Below, piece by piece: positions 1 to 8,855 of a stretch of DNA of 26,423 bases. Within the stretch, counting starts at the first letter, position 1; every line of letters begins with the position of its first letter. The stretch covers positions 1 to 26,423 of the forward strand of contig JBAYUQ010000033.1 of the NCBI GenBank assembly GCA_041675005.1, written 5' to 3'. Source of the DNA: PGYR01 sp041675005 (GTDB lineage Bacteria > Bacteroidota > Ignavibacteria > Kapaibacteriales > UBA2268). Position numbers and translations under genes: made by a program. The notes under the pieces were generated by a model that was given only the letters and a program-made list of their open reading frames with translations, did no database searches and had not been told where the DNA came from.

Positions 1-62
1 CGACGAAGACTTCCTTATTTATTCAAGGAATGATATTTATATTGAACTACTCTTTTCATTCT

Positions 63-100
63 CCTAGACTCTTCGCTTCATTTCATTCAGCTCTGAGTGA
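63..100 (-). repeat. Palindromic intergenic repeat, fixed ends with variable core
   Basis: Read on the minus strand, this has the ends TCACTCAGAG and GCGAAGAGTCTAGG seen in six other copies in the window (10444-10479, 10566-10603, 11154-11189, 11301-11333, 22024-22071, 22104-22139). The core differs from the GCTAAC/GTTAGC hairpin of the others. The flanking ATTGAACTAC (41-50) is the reverse complement of the GTAGCAGTTCAAT tail that follows copies near 10500 and 11210, so the conserved unit extends beyond the palindrome. The rest of 1-190 shows no gene. Confidence 0.75.
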
Positions 101-190
101 CGTATTAGAAAGGGCTACGAATTGAATACATCTCAGCTCGAAATCATACAACCCTGGTTTAAACCCAAAAATTTTCCCATTATGGAACTT

Positions 191-1321
191 TTAATCCAGA
201 AATGACTTTTCGTGAGTATATACGCCGGCTTGCTTGGAGATATTGAGCAACACACCGATAGCGATTGAGTAGATGATGATGGCTGTACCACCGAATGATA
301 TGAATGGTAGTGGTAGCCCAGTAGTAGGAAGTAAACCAGTATTTACACCAGCATTCACGAATACGTAGATAGAGAATGTAACTACTATTCCTACAGATAA
401 GAAATAACCGAAGGCATTGGGTGCTTTCCTTGCTATTTGCATACCACGGTAGAAGATAAATCCGAATATAGCAATTACGAAGAATAGTCCGATGAACCCG
501 AATTCTTCCCCTATTATAGAGAAGATGAAGTCACCATAAGATTCTGGTAGGAACATGTGACTCTGACGTGATTGTCCCACACCAACTCCAGATACTCCAC
601 CATTTCCAATAGCTATTAGTGCTTGTTTTAGTTGGTATGATACAGCTTCTCCGCCAGCTTCGTCACCTCCCAAATATGCTTGGATACGTGCCATTCTATA
701 AGGGGCAGATACAGCATAAACTCCAGCTAATACTATCCCGATAATACCTGTGTATATTAGGTATAGTAGGTTAACATTTCCTATGAACATCATAGCAAAT
801 GATATCATAAAGATAACAATCATTGTAGAAAAATTCGGTTGCAGAGCTATAAGGATACAGATAACGAGCGTCCATACTATAAATGGTACGAACCCACTTT
901 CGAAGTCTTTTATTACTTCTTGCTTTTTCTCGAGCATAGCTGCGAAGTGGAATATCATCGCAAATTTAGCAAACTCAGAGGGCTGGATACTTATACCACC
1001 TATGCTTATCCATCTTGAAGCACCTTTGGCGGATGAGCCACCGACCAACACGAAGACGAGGAGTAATATCCCAATGAAGAGAGCTGGCTTCGTAAAGCGT
1101 TTATATTTGTTGTAATCTATTCCAGAAACAACAATCATAGCAAATATACCGATAACTATCTTACCCAAATGGCTTAGAAAAAGTGTTTCAGTAGAACCAG
1201 TCTTTAACTCAGAAATTGTAGATGACGCAGTATAAACCACAGCCAAACTGAATAGCATCAGGGCTATAATCGAAATGAATAGGTACCAATCTATTCTATT
1301 TTTCTGAGTTGTTGTTTCCAC
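191..1321 (-). CDS. ftsW: FtsW/RodA/SpoVE-family peptidoglycan glycosyltransferase, probably FtsW
   Basis: Polytopic SEDS-family membrane protein of 376 residues, the usual length. SEDS proteins polymerise lipid II glycan at the septum (FtsW) or along the side wall (RodA). Visible family motifs are QPSEFAKFA (about 113-121), QPNFST (161-166), the loop GVGVGQSRQSHMFLPESYGDFIFSIIGEE (245-273) containing the Asp (D264) that aligns with the essential SEDS aspartate, and PFISFGGT near the end. The start is GTG; its first base is the last base of the murD stop (TAGTG), indicating coupled translation. The murD neighbourhood favours FtsW over RodA. The downstream gene expected in a division cluster (murG) is not seen in 1-190, which holds repeats. 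Confidence 0.93.
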   Translation of the reverse strand: METTTQKNRIDWYLFISIIALMLFSLAVVYTASSTISELKTGSTETLFLSHLGKIVIGIFAMIVVSGIDYNKYKRFTKPALFIGILLLVFVLVGGSSAKGASRWISIGGISIQPSEFAKFAMIFHFAAMLEKKQEVIKDFESGFVPFIVWTLVICILIALQPNFSTMIVIFMISFAMMFIGNVNLLYLIYTGIIGIVLAGVYAVSAPYRMARIQAYLGGDEAGGEAVSYQLKQALIAIGNGGVSGVGVGQSRQSHMFLPESYGDFIFSIIGEEFGFIGLFFVIAIFGFIFYRGMQIARKAPNAFGYFLSVGIVVTFSIYVFVNAGVNTGLLPTTGLPLPFISFGGTAIIIYSIAIGVLLNISKQAGVYTHEKSFLD

Positions 1322-2700
1322 TATACAAAGCTATTTACTACTTGTTTGAATACATCACCACGATGTTCGAAATTCACGAATTCATCGAAGCTCTTGCAAG
1401 CTGGAGAAAGCAAAACCGTATCGCCAGATTTGGCTGCTACTGCTGCTTCCTGTGTTGCTTCTATCAGATTATTAGCTAAAAAGCATTTTACTTTACCAGA
1501 GAATTTGTCGAACAATCTGTTCTTTTCTTCCCCGAAGCAAATCAAATACTTAACTTTATTTTCTACTAATTCACTTAGAACACTATAGTCATTAGCAGAC
1601 AGCAGACCACCTGCTAACCAAATTATATTATCTTCGAAAGAATTCAATGCATACCAAGAAGAGTTCACATTCGTTGCTTTAGAATCGTTGATAAAACGTA
1701 CACCGTGCAAATCGCGCACTACTTCCAATCGGTGTTGCACACCTTTGAAAGAAGCAACTGCATCTCTGATGTCTTCGTTTCTTATTTGTAGGTACTTCGC
1801 TGCTATTACTGTCGCGAATGTATTATATAGATTATGCTCACCATATAGTGGCACATAACTAGTCGGCATTATTTCCTCTTTTTGCTGCTGTGTACGATAT
1901 ACTATGAACCCATTTTCTTGGGAAACCCCCATAGTATTTATTTTGCTGCTATCTAATGAAATAAACCCAATATTTGCCTTAGTTTCCAATATTTCCCCAC
2001 CAGAAACTTGCGGCTTTTTTTCAAGTATTGAGTTTAAAATCTCATCGTCACAATTCAAAACTAATAAATTCTCGGCAATTTGGTTGGAAGTAATTTTCCA
2101 CTTTGCTTTCGTATATTGTTCATAACTACCATGATACGACAAATGATCTTCTGTTATATTCATAATAACAGCTACATCAGGACGGAACGTATCTATCCTA
2201 TCCAGTTGGTAACTCGACAGCTCCACTACTAGTATATCATCTTCGGTTACTGAGTCTGCAACTTCCGCCATTGGTAATCCGACATTGCCAACTAGTTTTA
2301 CACTTCTACCCGAATATGCTATAATATGTGCCATCAGAGTAGCAGTTGTTGTTTTTCCGTTAGTTCCAGTTATTCCTATTATCTGAACTTTTGCCGACAA
2401 ATTCAGGTAAGCGTACTCTATTTCGGAGATTATCTTGATATTTTGTTTTTCTAGCTCTATTATAATAGGTGCGTTTGGTGGAACACCTGGAGAGGAAATA
2501 CATAAATCGTATTGACTTAGATTATCGAGACTGTTTTTCCCAAATTCGTAGCCAATTCCTTTTTCTATCAATTTTTCGGTTAGTTCTGGGGTTTCAGCAC
2601 TCGAGTTCAACTCTGATAAAAACACGCTGTGTCCCTTTCTAATAGCCAATAATGCTGCCGATAATCCACTTTTTCCAGAACCAATAACTAATATCTTCAT
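1321..2700 (-). CDS. murD: UDP-N-acetylmuramoyl-L-alanine--D-glutamate ligase
   Basis: Cytoplasmic Mur ligase that adds D-glutamate to UDP-MurNAc-L-Ala using ATP, in peptidoglycan precursor synthesis. The 459 residues show an N-terminal Rossmann region (ILVIGSGKSGLSAA, 3-16), the ATP loop ITGTNGKTT (110-118), the central NITEDHLSYHGS and KAKWKI segments around the carbamylated lysine site, and the C-terminal ligase domain with HRLEVV and FINDSKATN. Length and motif order are normal for MurD. The ATG start lies 70 bp from the divergently transcribed def gene, so 2701-2770 must hold both promoters. The gene ends in the one-base overlap with ftsW. Confidence 0.95.
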   Translation of the reverse strand: MKILVIGSGKSGLSAALLAIRKGHSVFLSELNSSAETPELTEKLIEKGIGYEFGKNSLDNLSQYDLCISSPGVPPNAPIIIELEKQNIKIISEIEYAYLNLSAKVQIIGITGTNGKTTTATLMAHIIAYSGRSVKLVGNVGLPMAEVADSVTEDDILVVELSSYQLDRIDTFRPDVAVIMNITEDHLSYHGSYEQYTKAKWKITSNQIAENLLVLNCDDEILNSILEKKPQVSGGEILETKANIGFISLDSSKINTMGVSQENGFIVYRTQQQKEEIMPTSYVPLYGEHNLYNTFATVIAAKYLQIRNEDIRDAVASFKGVQHRLEVVRDLHGVRFINDSKATNVNSSWYALNSFEDNIIWLAGGLLSANDYSVLSELVENKVKYLICFGEEKNRLFDKFSGKVKCFLANNLIEATQEAAVAAKSGDTVLLSPACKSFDEFVNFEHRGDVFKQVVNSFV

Positions 2701-2770
2701 TTTAATCGTCTTACTTTTTTATATTGAACTTTATTTTTTTACAATTTACGAATGTATTTTAAGTATTTAT

Positions 2771-3364
2771 ATGTCAATTTTAAGAATATATAATTGTTTT
2801 CACCCAATATTAAGGGAAAAAGCTCAAACGGTAGAGAAATTCGACCAAGAACTGAAAGATTTTACTGACAATATGCTAGCTACTATGTACAATGCCGATG
2901 GTATTGGTCTAGCTGCTAACCAAGTCGGTGACAGGCGTGCTATCTATACAGTAGATATTAATACTGGTGATGAAGATAAATCGAAATATACTCCAATAGT
3001 TATGATTAACCCGATCATCCTTTCGTTCGATGATGAGATAACTACTTATCAAGAAGGGTGCTTGAGTATTCCGAAATACTATGAGGATGTGGATAGACCA
3101 GCTGCTGTGCAAGTGCAATACACCGATGTAGATATGAAGCTACATACTTTGGAAGCTGATGATATATTAGCTAGGGTTATCCAACACGAATATGATCACC
3201 TAAAAGGGATTCTGTTTTTCGATAGAATAACTCAAATCAAAAGAGCACTGGGCAAGAAAAAATTGAACAAAATAAAAAGGGGAGAGCTAGATACTTTCTA
3301 CCCTATGATAAATCCAGACGGAACCGAATACGAGCCAACGGAAAGCAAGAAAAGTAAAATATAA
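2771..3364 (+). CDS. def: Peptide deformylase
   Basis: Metalloenzyme removing the formyl group from the N-terminal methionine of nascent proteins. All three signature motifs are present: GIGLAANQ (44-51), EGCLS (95-99, metal ligand C97) and HEYDH (139-143, metal ligands H139 and H143, catalytic E140). The 197 residues include a lysine-rich C-terminal extension (KRALGKKKLNKIKRG and beyond), as seen in many Bacteroidota deformylases. It starts with ATG, divergent from murD. The next gene follows 46 bp downstream on the same strand, so co-transcription is possible, though no functional link is evident. Confidence 0.96.
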   Translation: MSILRIYNCFHPILREKAQTVEKFDQELKDFTDNMLATMYNADGIGLAANQVGDRRAIYTVDINTGDEDKSKYTPIVMINPIILSFDDEITTYQEGCLSIPKYYEDVDRPAAVQVQYTDVDMKLHTLEADDILARVIQHEYDHLKGILFFDRITQIKRALGKKKLNKIKRGELDTFYPMINPDGTEYEPTESKKSKI

Positions 3365-3410
3365 TTGTTCGCCAGATGTTCTAGTATAAAAAGACGGAAG
3401 CAGTCCGAAG

Positions 3411-4073
3411 ATGAATAAAAAGAAACTCATGCGACTGATAGAGGGTGGTGAAACCTCGACAGTAGAGTTCAAAAGGAAACTAACAGAAACCCACAAAATA
3501 GCCAAGGAGCTATGTGCCTTCGCCAATACAAAGGGCGGAGTGCTGATAGTTGGGGTAGATGATGATGCCACTATCTGCGGAGTTATGAGCGAGAAGACAG
3601 AAGCCGAGTTAATACGAACTGCGTGCGATTTTGATTTGGAGCCACCAATCACCCCACTAATATCACACATAAACATAATGGGACTAGAACTAGTAGTCGC
3701 AGAAATAGAAGAAAGCACGAACAAACCCATCAACCTACTTACCAAAAACGAACAAGGACAAACTATAAAGAGAGCTTACATACGTGTAGGCGAAAAGTCA
3801 GTGATGGCGAGCAGCGAAATGGCTCGGGCACTCCGCTTTTTGAATAAAGACGATAGCTATACGGAAGAGGATGGTGTGAAAATAGTAATAGGTCGCAACG
3901 AAAAGGCACTATTCGAATATCTCGAGAAAAACGAAAGAGCAACAGTGAACGATTTCGCAAAGCTGGTGAATATATCACGCCGCCGAGCAGAACGGCTGAT
4001 GATACGCATGATGAGGGCAGGTGTGCTCCAAATCCACCAAGATACTGCCCACGACTACTTTACTGCGGTGTAG
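3411..4073 (+). CDS. AlbA_2 (Schlafen-type) domain protein with C-terminal winged-helix-like region
   Basis: Protein of 220 residues. The N-terminal half matches the AlbA_2 / divergent AAA_4 domain: EGGETSTVEFKRKL (11-24), KELCAFANTKGGVLIVGVDD (32-51), and AYIRVGEKSVMAS further on. The C-terminal part (about 160-215) reads as a helix-turn-helix: EYLEKNERATVNDFAKLVNISRRRAERLMIRMMRAG. Such proteins are usually called putative transcriptional regulators or ATP-binding proteins; some Schlafen-like members act on RNA. Only a nucleic-acid-related role, probably a regulator, is supported here. The longer RecG-like form carries extra domains that are absent. It lies 46 bp after def and is followed by a palindromic repeat. 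Confidence 0.8.
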   Translation: MNKKKLMRLIEGGETSTVEFKRKLTETHKIAKELCAFANTKGGVLIVGVDDDATICGVMSEKTEAELIRTACDFDLEPPITPLISHINIMGLELVVAEIEESTNKPINLLTKNEQGQTIKRAYIRVGEKSVMASSEMARALRFLNKDDSYTEEDGVKIVIGRNEKALFEYLEKNERATVNDFAKLVNISRRRAERLMIRMMRAGVLQIHQDTAHDYFTAV

Positions 4074-4133
4074 GTTTAGAAGAGTGCTTAAAAAGTTATT
4101 CTTACTATCATATTCTTGGATTATCTACGATGA

Positions 4134-4207
4134 AATTCCCCTTTTTAAGCAAAACGAAGTTTTGCGAAAGAGGGGTGGCAGACACGCAAAGCGTGGCTGA
4201 CGGGGTG
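4134..4207. repeat. Intergenic palindromic element with two hairpins
   Basis: One hairpin has the inner stem GCAAAAC (4149-4155), loop GAA, GTTTTGC (4159-4165). The stem extends outward as CCCCTTTTT against GAAAGAGGGG, with bulges. A second hairpin is CACGC-AAA-GCGTG (4183-4195). It sits in the 215-bp gap between the convergent AlbA_2 and T9SS genes. It could act as a bidirectional terminator, but it lacks a clean T-run and looks like a dispersed repeat. It is unlike the other repeat families in this window. Confidence 0.6.
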
Positions 4208-4288
4208 TTTATAGAAACAAACAATTCCTTCAACTAATCCTAACAGTTATTTAAAAACAAGCTAATTGTAATCAAGTTCTTCATCTCC

Positions 4289-6463
4289 CTACTCCACCAC
4301 CACTTTTACTGACTTCTCTTCTGAGCCGTGCTTTATATTGATTAGGTATATACCTGATTGAACAGCAGAACAGTCCCAAGTTAATGAGTTATTGTTAATC
4401 GTTATCTCTTGTTTTTTTATCTCTCTGCCTTCTATATTATAGATGGTAATATCTTGCTTTGATAATGCATAATCACCAAACTCGATAGTAACAGCAGAGC
4501 GTGCGGGTTGGGGATAAGGGGGAGAGGTGACTAGAGTTTTTTGTTTTTCTTCTACGCTTGTAACAACACCCAGATTTTCAAATGAAGCTCTATATAATTC
4601 TGCTTGACCTATTAAACGTGCTGAAATAGTTATATCAAGAATTACATAGTTTTCAAACATCCCAACTATTCTATATGAATGTACATCTTCTGATAATGGT
4701 GGTAAATTACTTTCTACTAGTTGCCACGTCTTGCCTTGATCATTTGTAATTCTCAAACCTTTTAATCCTTCTCCATAACTAGAAATCAAGATATTATTCT
4801 CATCTATCATTACTACCGAGAAATATTGGATTTCATTAAATAGTTCAATATCTATTATATCCCATGATTTTCCTTTGTCTGTTGATTTGAATAATAATGC
4901 AGGGTAAGAGTTAAAAGCATAATAGTTCCCACCAAATTCGTAGAAATCATAAACGCCAGCATAAGTATTACCTGTAGGTAATGATTCAACTAATTGTGTC
5001 CAAGTCTCAGCATTATCTGATGATTTGAAAACACCATCAAACTGCGAAAATGCTAATAAATCCCCATTTTCAGTTTCCACCATTTTAAATATCTTGAAAT
5101 CCTTTTTTAATACAGTAGTATCCATCATTGAAAAAGTTTTGCCATAGTCTCTACTTATCACATGACCATTATTCCCATAGAGCAATATCTTATCTTCCAA
5201 TATTAGTAAATTTTGATATTCACCGTATAATGGAATATTTTCAAATGTTTTGCCGTAGTTTGTAGATGAATAAATAGCATAAGGTGCTCTTAAATATATT
5301 TGATTATCTTTGCTATGGAAACTATATATATTTGTTTGCTCTTCTTCTAAAAAAGGATAATAGGAGTCCCAACTTTCTCCATAATCTGTTGAATACTGTA
5401 CACCTCTTTTGAATGTTCCTACTGCTAGTAAGGTATCATTGTGATTATAAATACGATTGACTTTTGTATTTTCATAAACTAGGTTTGTATGCTCTATATC
5501 CGTAAACAAACTATCTATTTCAAAAACTAAATTCCCTACTCCTAAAAAGAAATATTTATCAGCCTTCTTATAGATTTTAGAGATAGCAAATTTTTCACTT
5601 AGAACTTGCCATGATTTCCCTTTATCCCTTGATTCTAATATACCGAGTGGATTTGAACTAGCTAATATTCTATCTCCATCATCAAAATAATCAGAAATTA
5701 AAGCACCTAGAGTTTCTAAAGTCCACGTCTTGCCGTTATCTTCTGACCTAAGTACATTACCAAATGCAGTGCTGACTATTAGTATATCATCAGTTGCATA
5801 TATTGATGTAATAGAAGTGTCTATTAAAGTTTTACCCCAAGTAATACCTTCATCATTAGATATATAGAGACCACCTTCAAGAGTATCTGATATTACTATT
5901 GGGTGATTTACTCTTTGCTGAAATGCAAATATATAAGTACTATTTGATTCGACTCCTTTTACATACATATCTAAAGTTGTATCTTTCCTAACCTCTTTTA
6001 ATAATTCCCATTTATTTGAATCAAGGTTTAATCTAAATAACTCCCCTTGAGTCAGACTTACTGTAAAAAAATTATTCTTTGATATTACAAAATCCTTTAC
6101 TTTAGACCCTAGATTTGTTTTATCCTCTATTCTACCCCAATTTTCTCCAAAATCAGATGATTTAAAAATGCCTTCTCTACAGCTTATCAAGACTCTATTT
6201 TTATTTTGTTCTATTCTATATGCAGCACCGAAATAATCATAAAGAGTATCATCTTCGGCTCTTACCCATTTGTTTTTTTCATATTTATAATTATGAGTTT
6301 TTTCAGATGTAGGGTCAAATCTATTTATATAAATATCATCGTTCATGCTAGTAATTAGACTGACTTTGATATAATCATAAGGCGTAGCGATTTGCTCCCA
6401 TATCTGGGATTGGATTGGGCTAGATAGCAAACAAACTAGAATAATTAGTATTAGTTTTTTCAT
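4289..6463 (-). CDS. Secreted Asp-box (sortilin/BNR-like) beta-propeller protein with T9SS C-terminal sorting domain, copy A
   Basis: I place the start at the ATG giving MKKLILIILV, because a GGAG sits 8 nt before it; the in-frame TTG four codons earlier overlaps that ribosome site. The protein is about 724 residues: signal peptide (about 1-20); then at least ten Asp-box motifs of the S-x-D-x-G-x-T-W type (for example SEDNGKTW, SRDKGKSW, STDYGESW, STDKGKSW, TNDQGKTW), the loops of beta-propeller blades. The last ~75 residues resemble a type A T9SS sorting domain: YPQPARSAVTIEFG, then DITIYNIEGREIKK, GIYLINIKHG and KSVKVVVE. It is probably exported by Sec, moved through T9SS, and surface-bound or released. 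The ligand is unknown. Copy B, immediately upstream, shares near-identical ends. Confidence 0.88.
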   Translation of the reverse strand: MKKLILIILVCLLSSPIQSQIWEQIATPYDYIKVSLITSMNDDIYINRFDPTSEKTHNYKYEKNKWVRAEDDTLYDYFGAAYRIEQNKNRVLISCREGIFKSSDFGENWGRIEDKTNLGSKVKDFVISKNNFFTVSLTQGELFRLNLDSNKWELLKEVRKDTTLDMYVKGVESNSTYIFAFQQRVNHPIVISDTLEGGLYISNDEGITWGKTLIDTSITSIYATDDILIVSTAFGNVLRSEDNGKTWTLETLGALISDYFDDGDRILASSNPLGILESRDKGKSWQVLSEKFAISKIYKKADKYFFLGVGNLVFEIDSLFTDIEHTNLVYENTKVNRIYNHNDTLLAVGTFKRGVQYSTDYGESWDSYYPFLEEEQTNIYSFHSKDNQIYLRAPYAIYSSTNYGKTFENIPLYGEYQNLLILEDKILLYGNNGHVISRDYGKTFSMMDTTVLKKDFKIFKMVETENGDLLAFSQFDGVFKSSDNAETWTQLVESLPTGNTYAGVYDFYEFGGNYYAFNSYPALLFKSTDKGKSWDIIDIELFNEIQYFSVVMIDENNILISSYGEGLKGLRITNDQGKTWQLVESNLPPLSEDVHSYRIVGMFENYVILDITISARLIGQAELYRASFENLGVVTSVEEKQKTLVTSPPYPQPARSAVTIEFGDYALSKQDITIYNIEGREIKKQEITINNNSLTWDCSAVQSGIYLINIKHGSEEKSVKVVVE

Positions 6464-6508
6464 GATTTTCTCCAAATTGATATTATTGTAATCACGTTCT
6501 TCATCTTC

Positions 6509-8677
6509 CTACTCCACAACAACTTTTACTGCCTTCTCTTCTGAGCCGTGCTTTATATTGATTAGGTAAATACCTGGCTGTACAGCAGAACAGTCCCAAA
6601 TTATAGAATTGTTATTTATTCTTATTATTTGATTTCTAAGCCCTTTACCTTCTACATTGTATATAGATATATTCTTATCCACTAAATTGTAATTACCAAA
6701 CTCAATAGTTACTTCCGAATGAGCTGGTTGGGGATAAGGATAATAAGAGTTGGGTATTAATTCTGAATCGACAGAGGATTTGACTATTCCAAGATCTGAG
6801 AGCTTTGAACGCCAAACGCCATCCCCGCTGGCTACCAATATATATTCACCTTGTATTGCTATATCTTTTACAATTGTTTCAAATGAATCATCTGAAGCAA
6901 ATATTTCAATTTCATAATAGGTCGTATTCTCTCCTTCATTATTTGATACTAATACACCATCCTTTGACGATACTATTGTATATTCTCCATAAAAGACCAA
7001 ACCATTATCACTGCCTTTTAAAGAAATTTCAGAATTAAATTCGTCCCATGTTAAACCTTCGTCTTCTGAGTAAAACAGGCCATGATTAGGAAGGAAAGCA
7101 TAAACTTTACCATCATGATATTCAAAAGTTTCGAATTTTGTTGAATATAACGTCTGAAAATCAGTAGGTACTTTTTCCCATTCTAGACCATTATTAAAGG
7201 ATTTAAATAACCCTTTATCTTCAGCAACTATCAATAGTTTTTTATTATCTATCCTTAATATATTTGTAGTTGCATAATCAGATTTAAGAATTTCGTTTTG
7301 AAATCCATTCCATGTTTTACCAAAATCAGTTGTAATTCTTGTCCCAAATAATGTAGCAACAATCAAAGTATCACCACCGATGTATTCAACATCTTTTATA
7401 ATTGTTCTAAATGGATCAGAGACTCCAATTCCAACTTCATTCCATGTTTTACCAAAATCATTTGATAGTCCAATATTTTGATAGCCAGATACAATTGTAA
7501 TATAAATACTATCTCGTTGGTGAACTTTCAAATTGATGCCCTTTAAACCATTTCCTAAGAGTTGCCAATTAGTTCCTTCACTCGTTGAATAATGTAACCC
7601 ATTTCTCCCAGATGTAGCTACTAACAGGGTATCTTGATTAGTATGAAAACTATAAGATACAAGACTATCAGTCATGGCTTTACATTTCTCCCATACTTTA
7701 CCTTGATTTGTAGTATTGAATAAATACTTATTTTCATTTTGACAGTAAAGTACACCATTGAATTCAAGGAATTGCTTTATATTTGTAAGCTCTATTCCAT
7801 CATGCCTTCTTTCCCAAGTTTGACCATTGTCTGTAGAAATATGAACACCAGTTCCAATTCCATCTTGTATGCCAACAGAATTAACTGCCGCATATAGATA
7901 ATCACCTGATGAATAAAACAAATCAACAGGTAGAATTAAGTTCGTATCTACTCCCCAAGTTTCTCCATAATCTGAACTTTTATATAAATGTTTATCCAAA
8001 CCACAGGCAAAAAGAATACTATTGTGGACGACAAAAGATTTTATCCTTGTTTCATTAAAGTTAGATTTTTCCCATGATTCACCATTGTCACTCGATATAA
8101 AAAGACCATAATCTGAATTAGGAATTTGAGGATTCCCATAAGAGGCAGAAAATAAATAATTTTTATCTCTAGTAATAGTATTAGATAAAACTGTTTCTTC
8201 ACTAACCGTTTTTATTGTGTCCCATTTTCCAGTCAATAAATCATACATATAAAGTTTTTTGGAAGAACCATATTCTGAAAAAGCAAATATTTTATTGTCA
8301 ACTATGAGCGCATCTTGCAAACGAGAGATAACAATACCATCTAATGTATCTCTTATGCTCATCCAAGATACACCATAATTAGTCGATAAATATAGTTCTA
8401 CGATAGTAGAAAATATAACAATACTATCTTCTTGTTTAAAAAAAAGAATGCTTCTATTTGAAGGCAATTCTAGGTTAGAAATTTCCCACTCAGTCTCATC
8501 ATTAAATTGGTAGTTTGCAAAATCTGAATTACTAGATGCAAATAGTTGGTTATTAAATTCAAAAATATCTGCTATAAAAGCATAGTCATAAGGACCATCA
8601 ACCCTCTCCCAAATACTTGCTGAAAGGGAAAGAGTTGATAGCACACAAACTAGAATAATTAGTATTAGTTTTTTCAT
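6509..8677 (-). CDS. Secreted Asp-box beta-propeller protein with T9SS C-terminal sorting domain, copy B
   Basis: About 722 residues from the ATG at MKKLILIILV; the GGAG ribosome site precedes this ATG and excludes the TTG four codons upstream. Layout matches copy A: signal peptide, roughly ten or eleven Asp-boxes (STDNGQTW, SSDYGETW, SNDFGKTW, TTDFGKTW, SEDEGLTW and others), then a sorting domain beginning YPYPQPAHSEVTIEFG and ending KAVKVVVE. The gap to copy A is 45 bp, probably one transcript with copy B first. The signal-peptide DNA, the 5' leader, the last ~90 coding bases and the 3' flank are nearly the same as in copy A, while the propeller region has diverged. A TAnnTTTG box lies about 40 bp upstream. 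Confidence 0.88.
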   Translation of the reverse strand: MKKLILIILVCVLSTLSLSASIWERVDGPYDYAFIADIFEFNNQLFASSNSDFANYQFNDETEWEISNLELPSNRSILFFKQEDSIVIFSTIVELYLSTNYGVSWMSIRDTLDGIVISRLQDALIVDNKIFAFSEYGSSKKLYMYDLLTGKWDTIKTVSEETVLSNTITRDKNYLFSASYGNPQIPNSDYGLFISSDNGESWEKSNFNETRIKSFVVHNSILFACGLDKHLYKSSDYGETWGVDTNLILPVDLFYSSGDYLYAAVNSVGIQDGIGTGVHISTDNGQTWERRHDGIELTNIKQFLEFNGVLYCQNENKYLFNTTNQGKVWEKCKAMTDSLVSYSFHTNQDTLLVATSGRNGLHYSTSEGTNWQLLGNGLKGINLKVHQRDSIYITIVSGYQNIGLSNDFGKTWNEVGIGVSDPFRTIIKDVEYIGGDTLIVATLFGTRITTDFGKTWNGFQNEILKSDYATTNILRIDNKKLLIVAEDKGLFKSFNNGLEWEKVPTDFQTLYSTKFETFEYHDGKVYAFLPNHGLFYSEDEGLTWDEFNSEISLKGSDNGLVFYGEYTIVSSKDGVLVSNNEGENTTYYEIEIFASDDSFETIVKDIAIQGEYILVASGDGVWRSKLSDLGIVKSSVDSELIPNSYYPYPQPAHSEVTIEFGNYNLVDKNISIYNVEGKGLRNQIIRINNNSIIWDCSAVQPGIYLINIKHGSEEKAVKVVVE

Positions 8678-8715
8678 GGTTTTCTCCAAATTGAAATAAT
8701 GATATTTACTATTAA

Positions 8716-8723
8716 CAAATGTA
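8716..8723 (-). promoter_or_regulatory. Candidate Bacteroidota -7 box for the T9SS gene pair
   Basis: The minus strand reads TACATTTG, matching TAnnTTTG, 39 bp before the ATG of copy B. No clear TTG -33 element lies at the right spacing, so this is tentative. Confidence 0.4.
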
Positions 8724-8855
8724 ACCTAAAAAAAGCACATTTTAATTGAAAATTTTTAATACTTATGGCTCTGTTATCATATTGTAGAGTAACCCTTCAT
8801 TAGAATTCTCCCCACTTTTACTTAATTTGCATTTTTATAAATAACAATTACTGAA

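Noticed and set aside
3287..3745. Minus-strand 152-codon frame across def and the AlbA_2 gene
   Set aside because: Antisense shadow of two well-supported genes, with low-complexity Ser-rich translation.
6464..6475. TTG start adding MEKI to T9SS copy A (and the same at 8678-8689 for copy B)
   Set aside because: The TTG overlaps the GGAG ribosome site, and an ATG with correct spacing follows; the signal peptide begins naturally at MKK.
8690..8855. preQ1 riboswitch upstream of queC
   Set aside because: No recognisable preQ1 stem-loop with an A-rich tail was seen; the region is only AT-rich.
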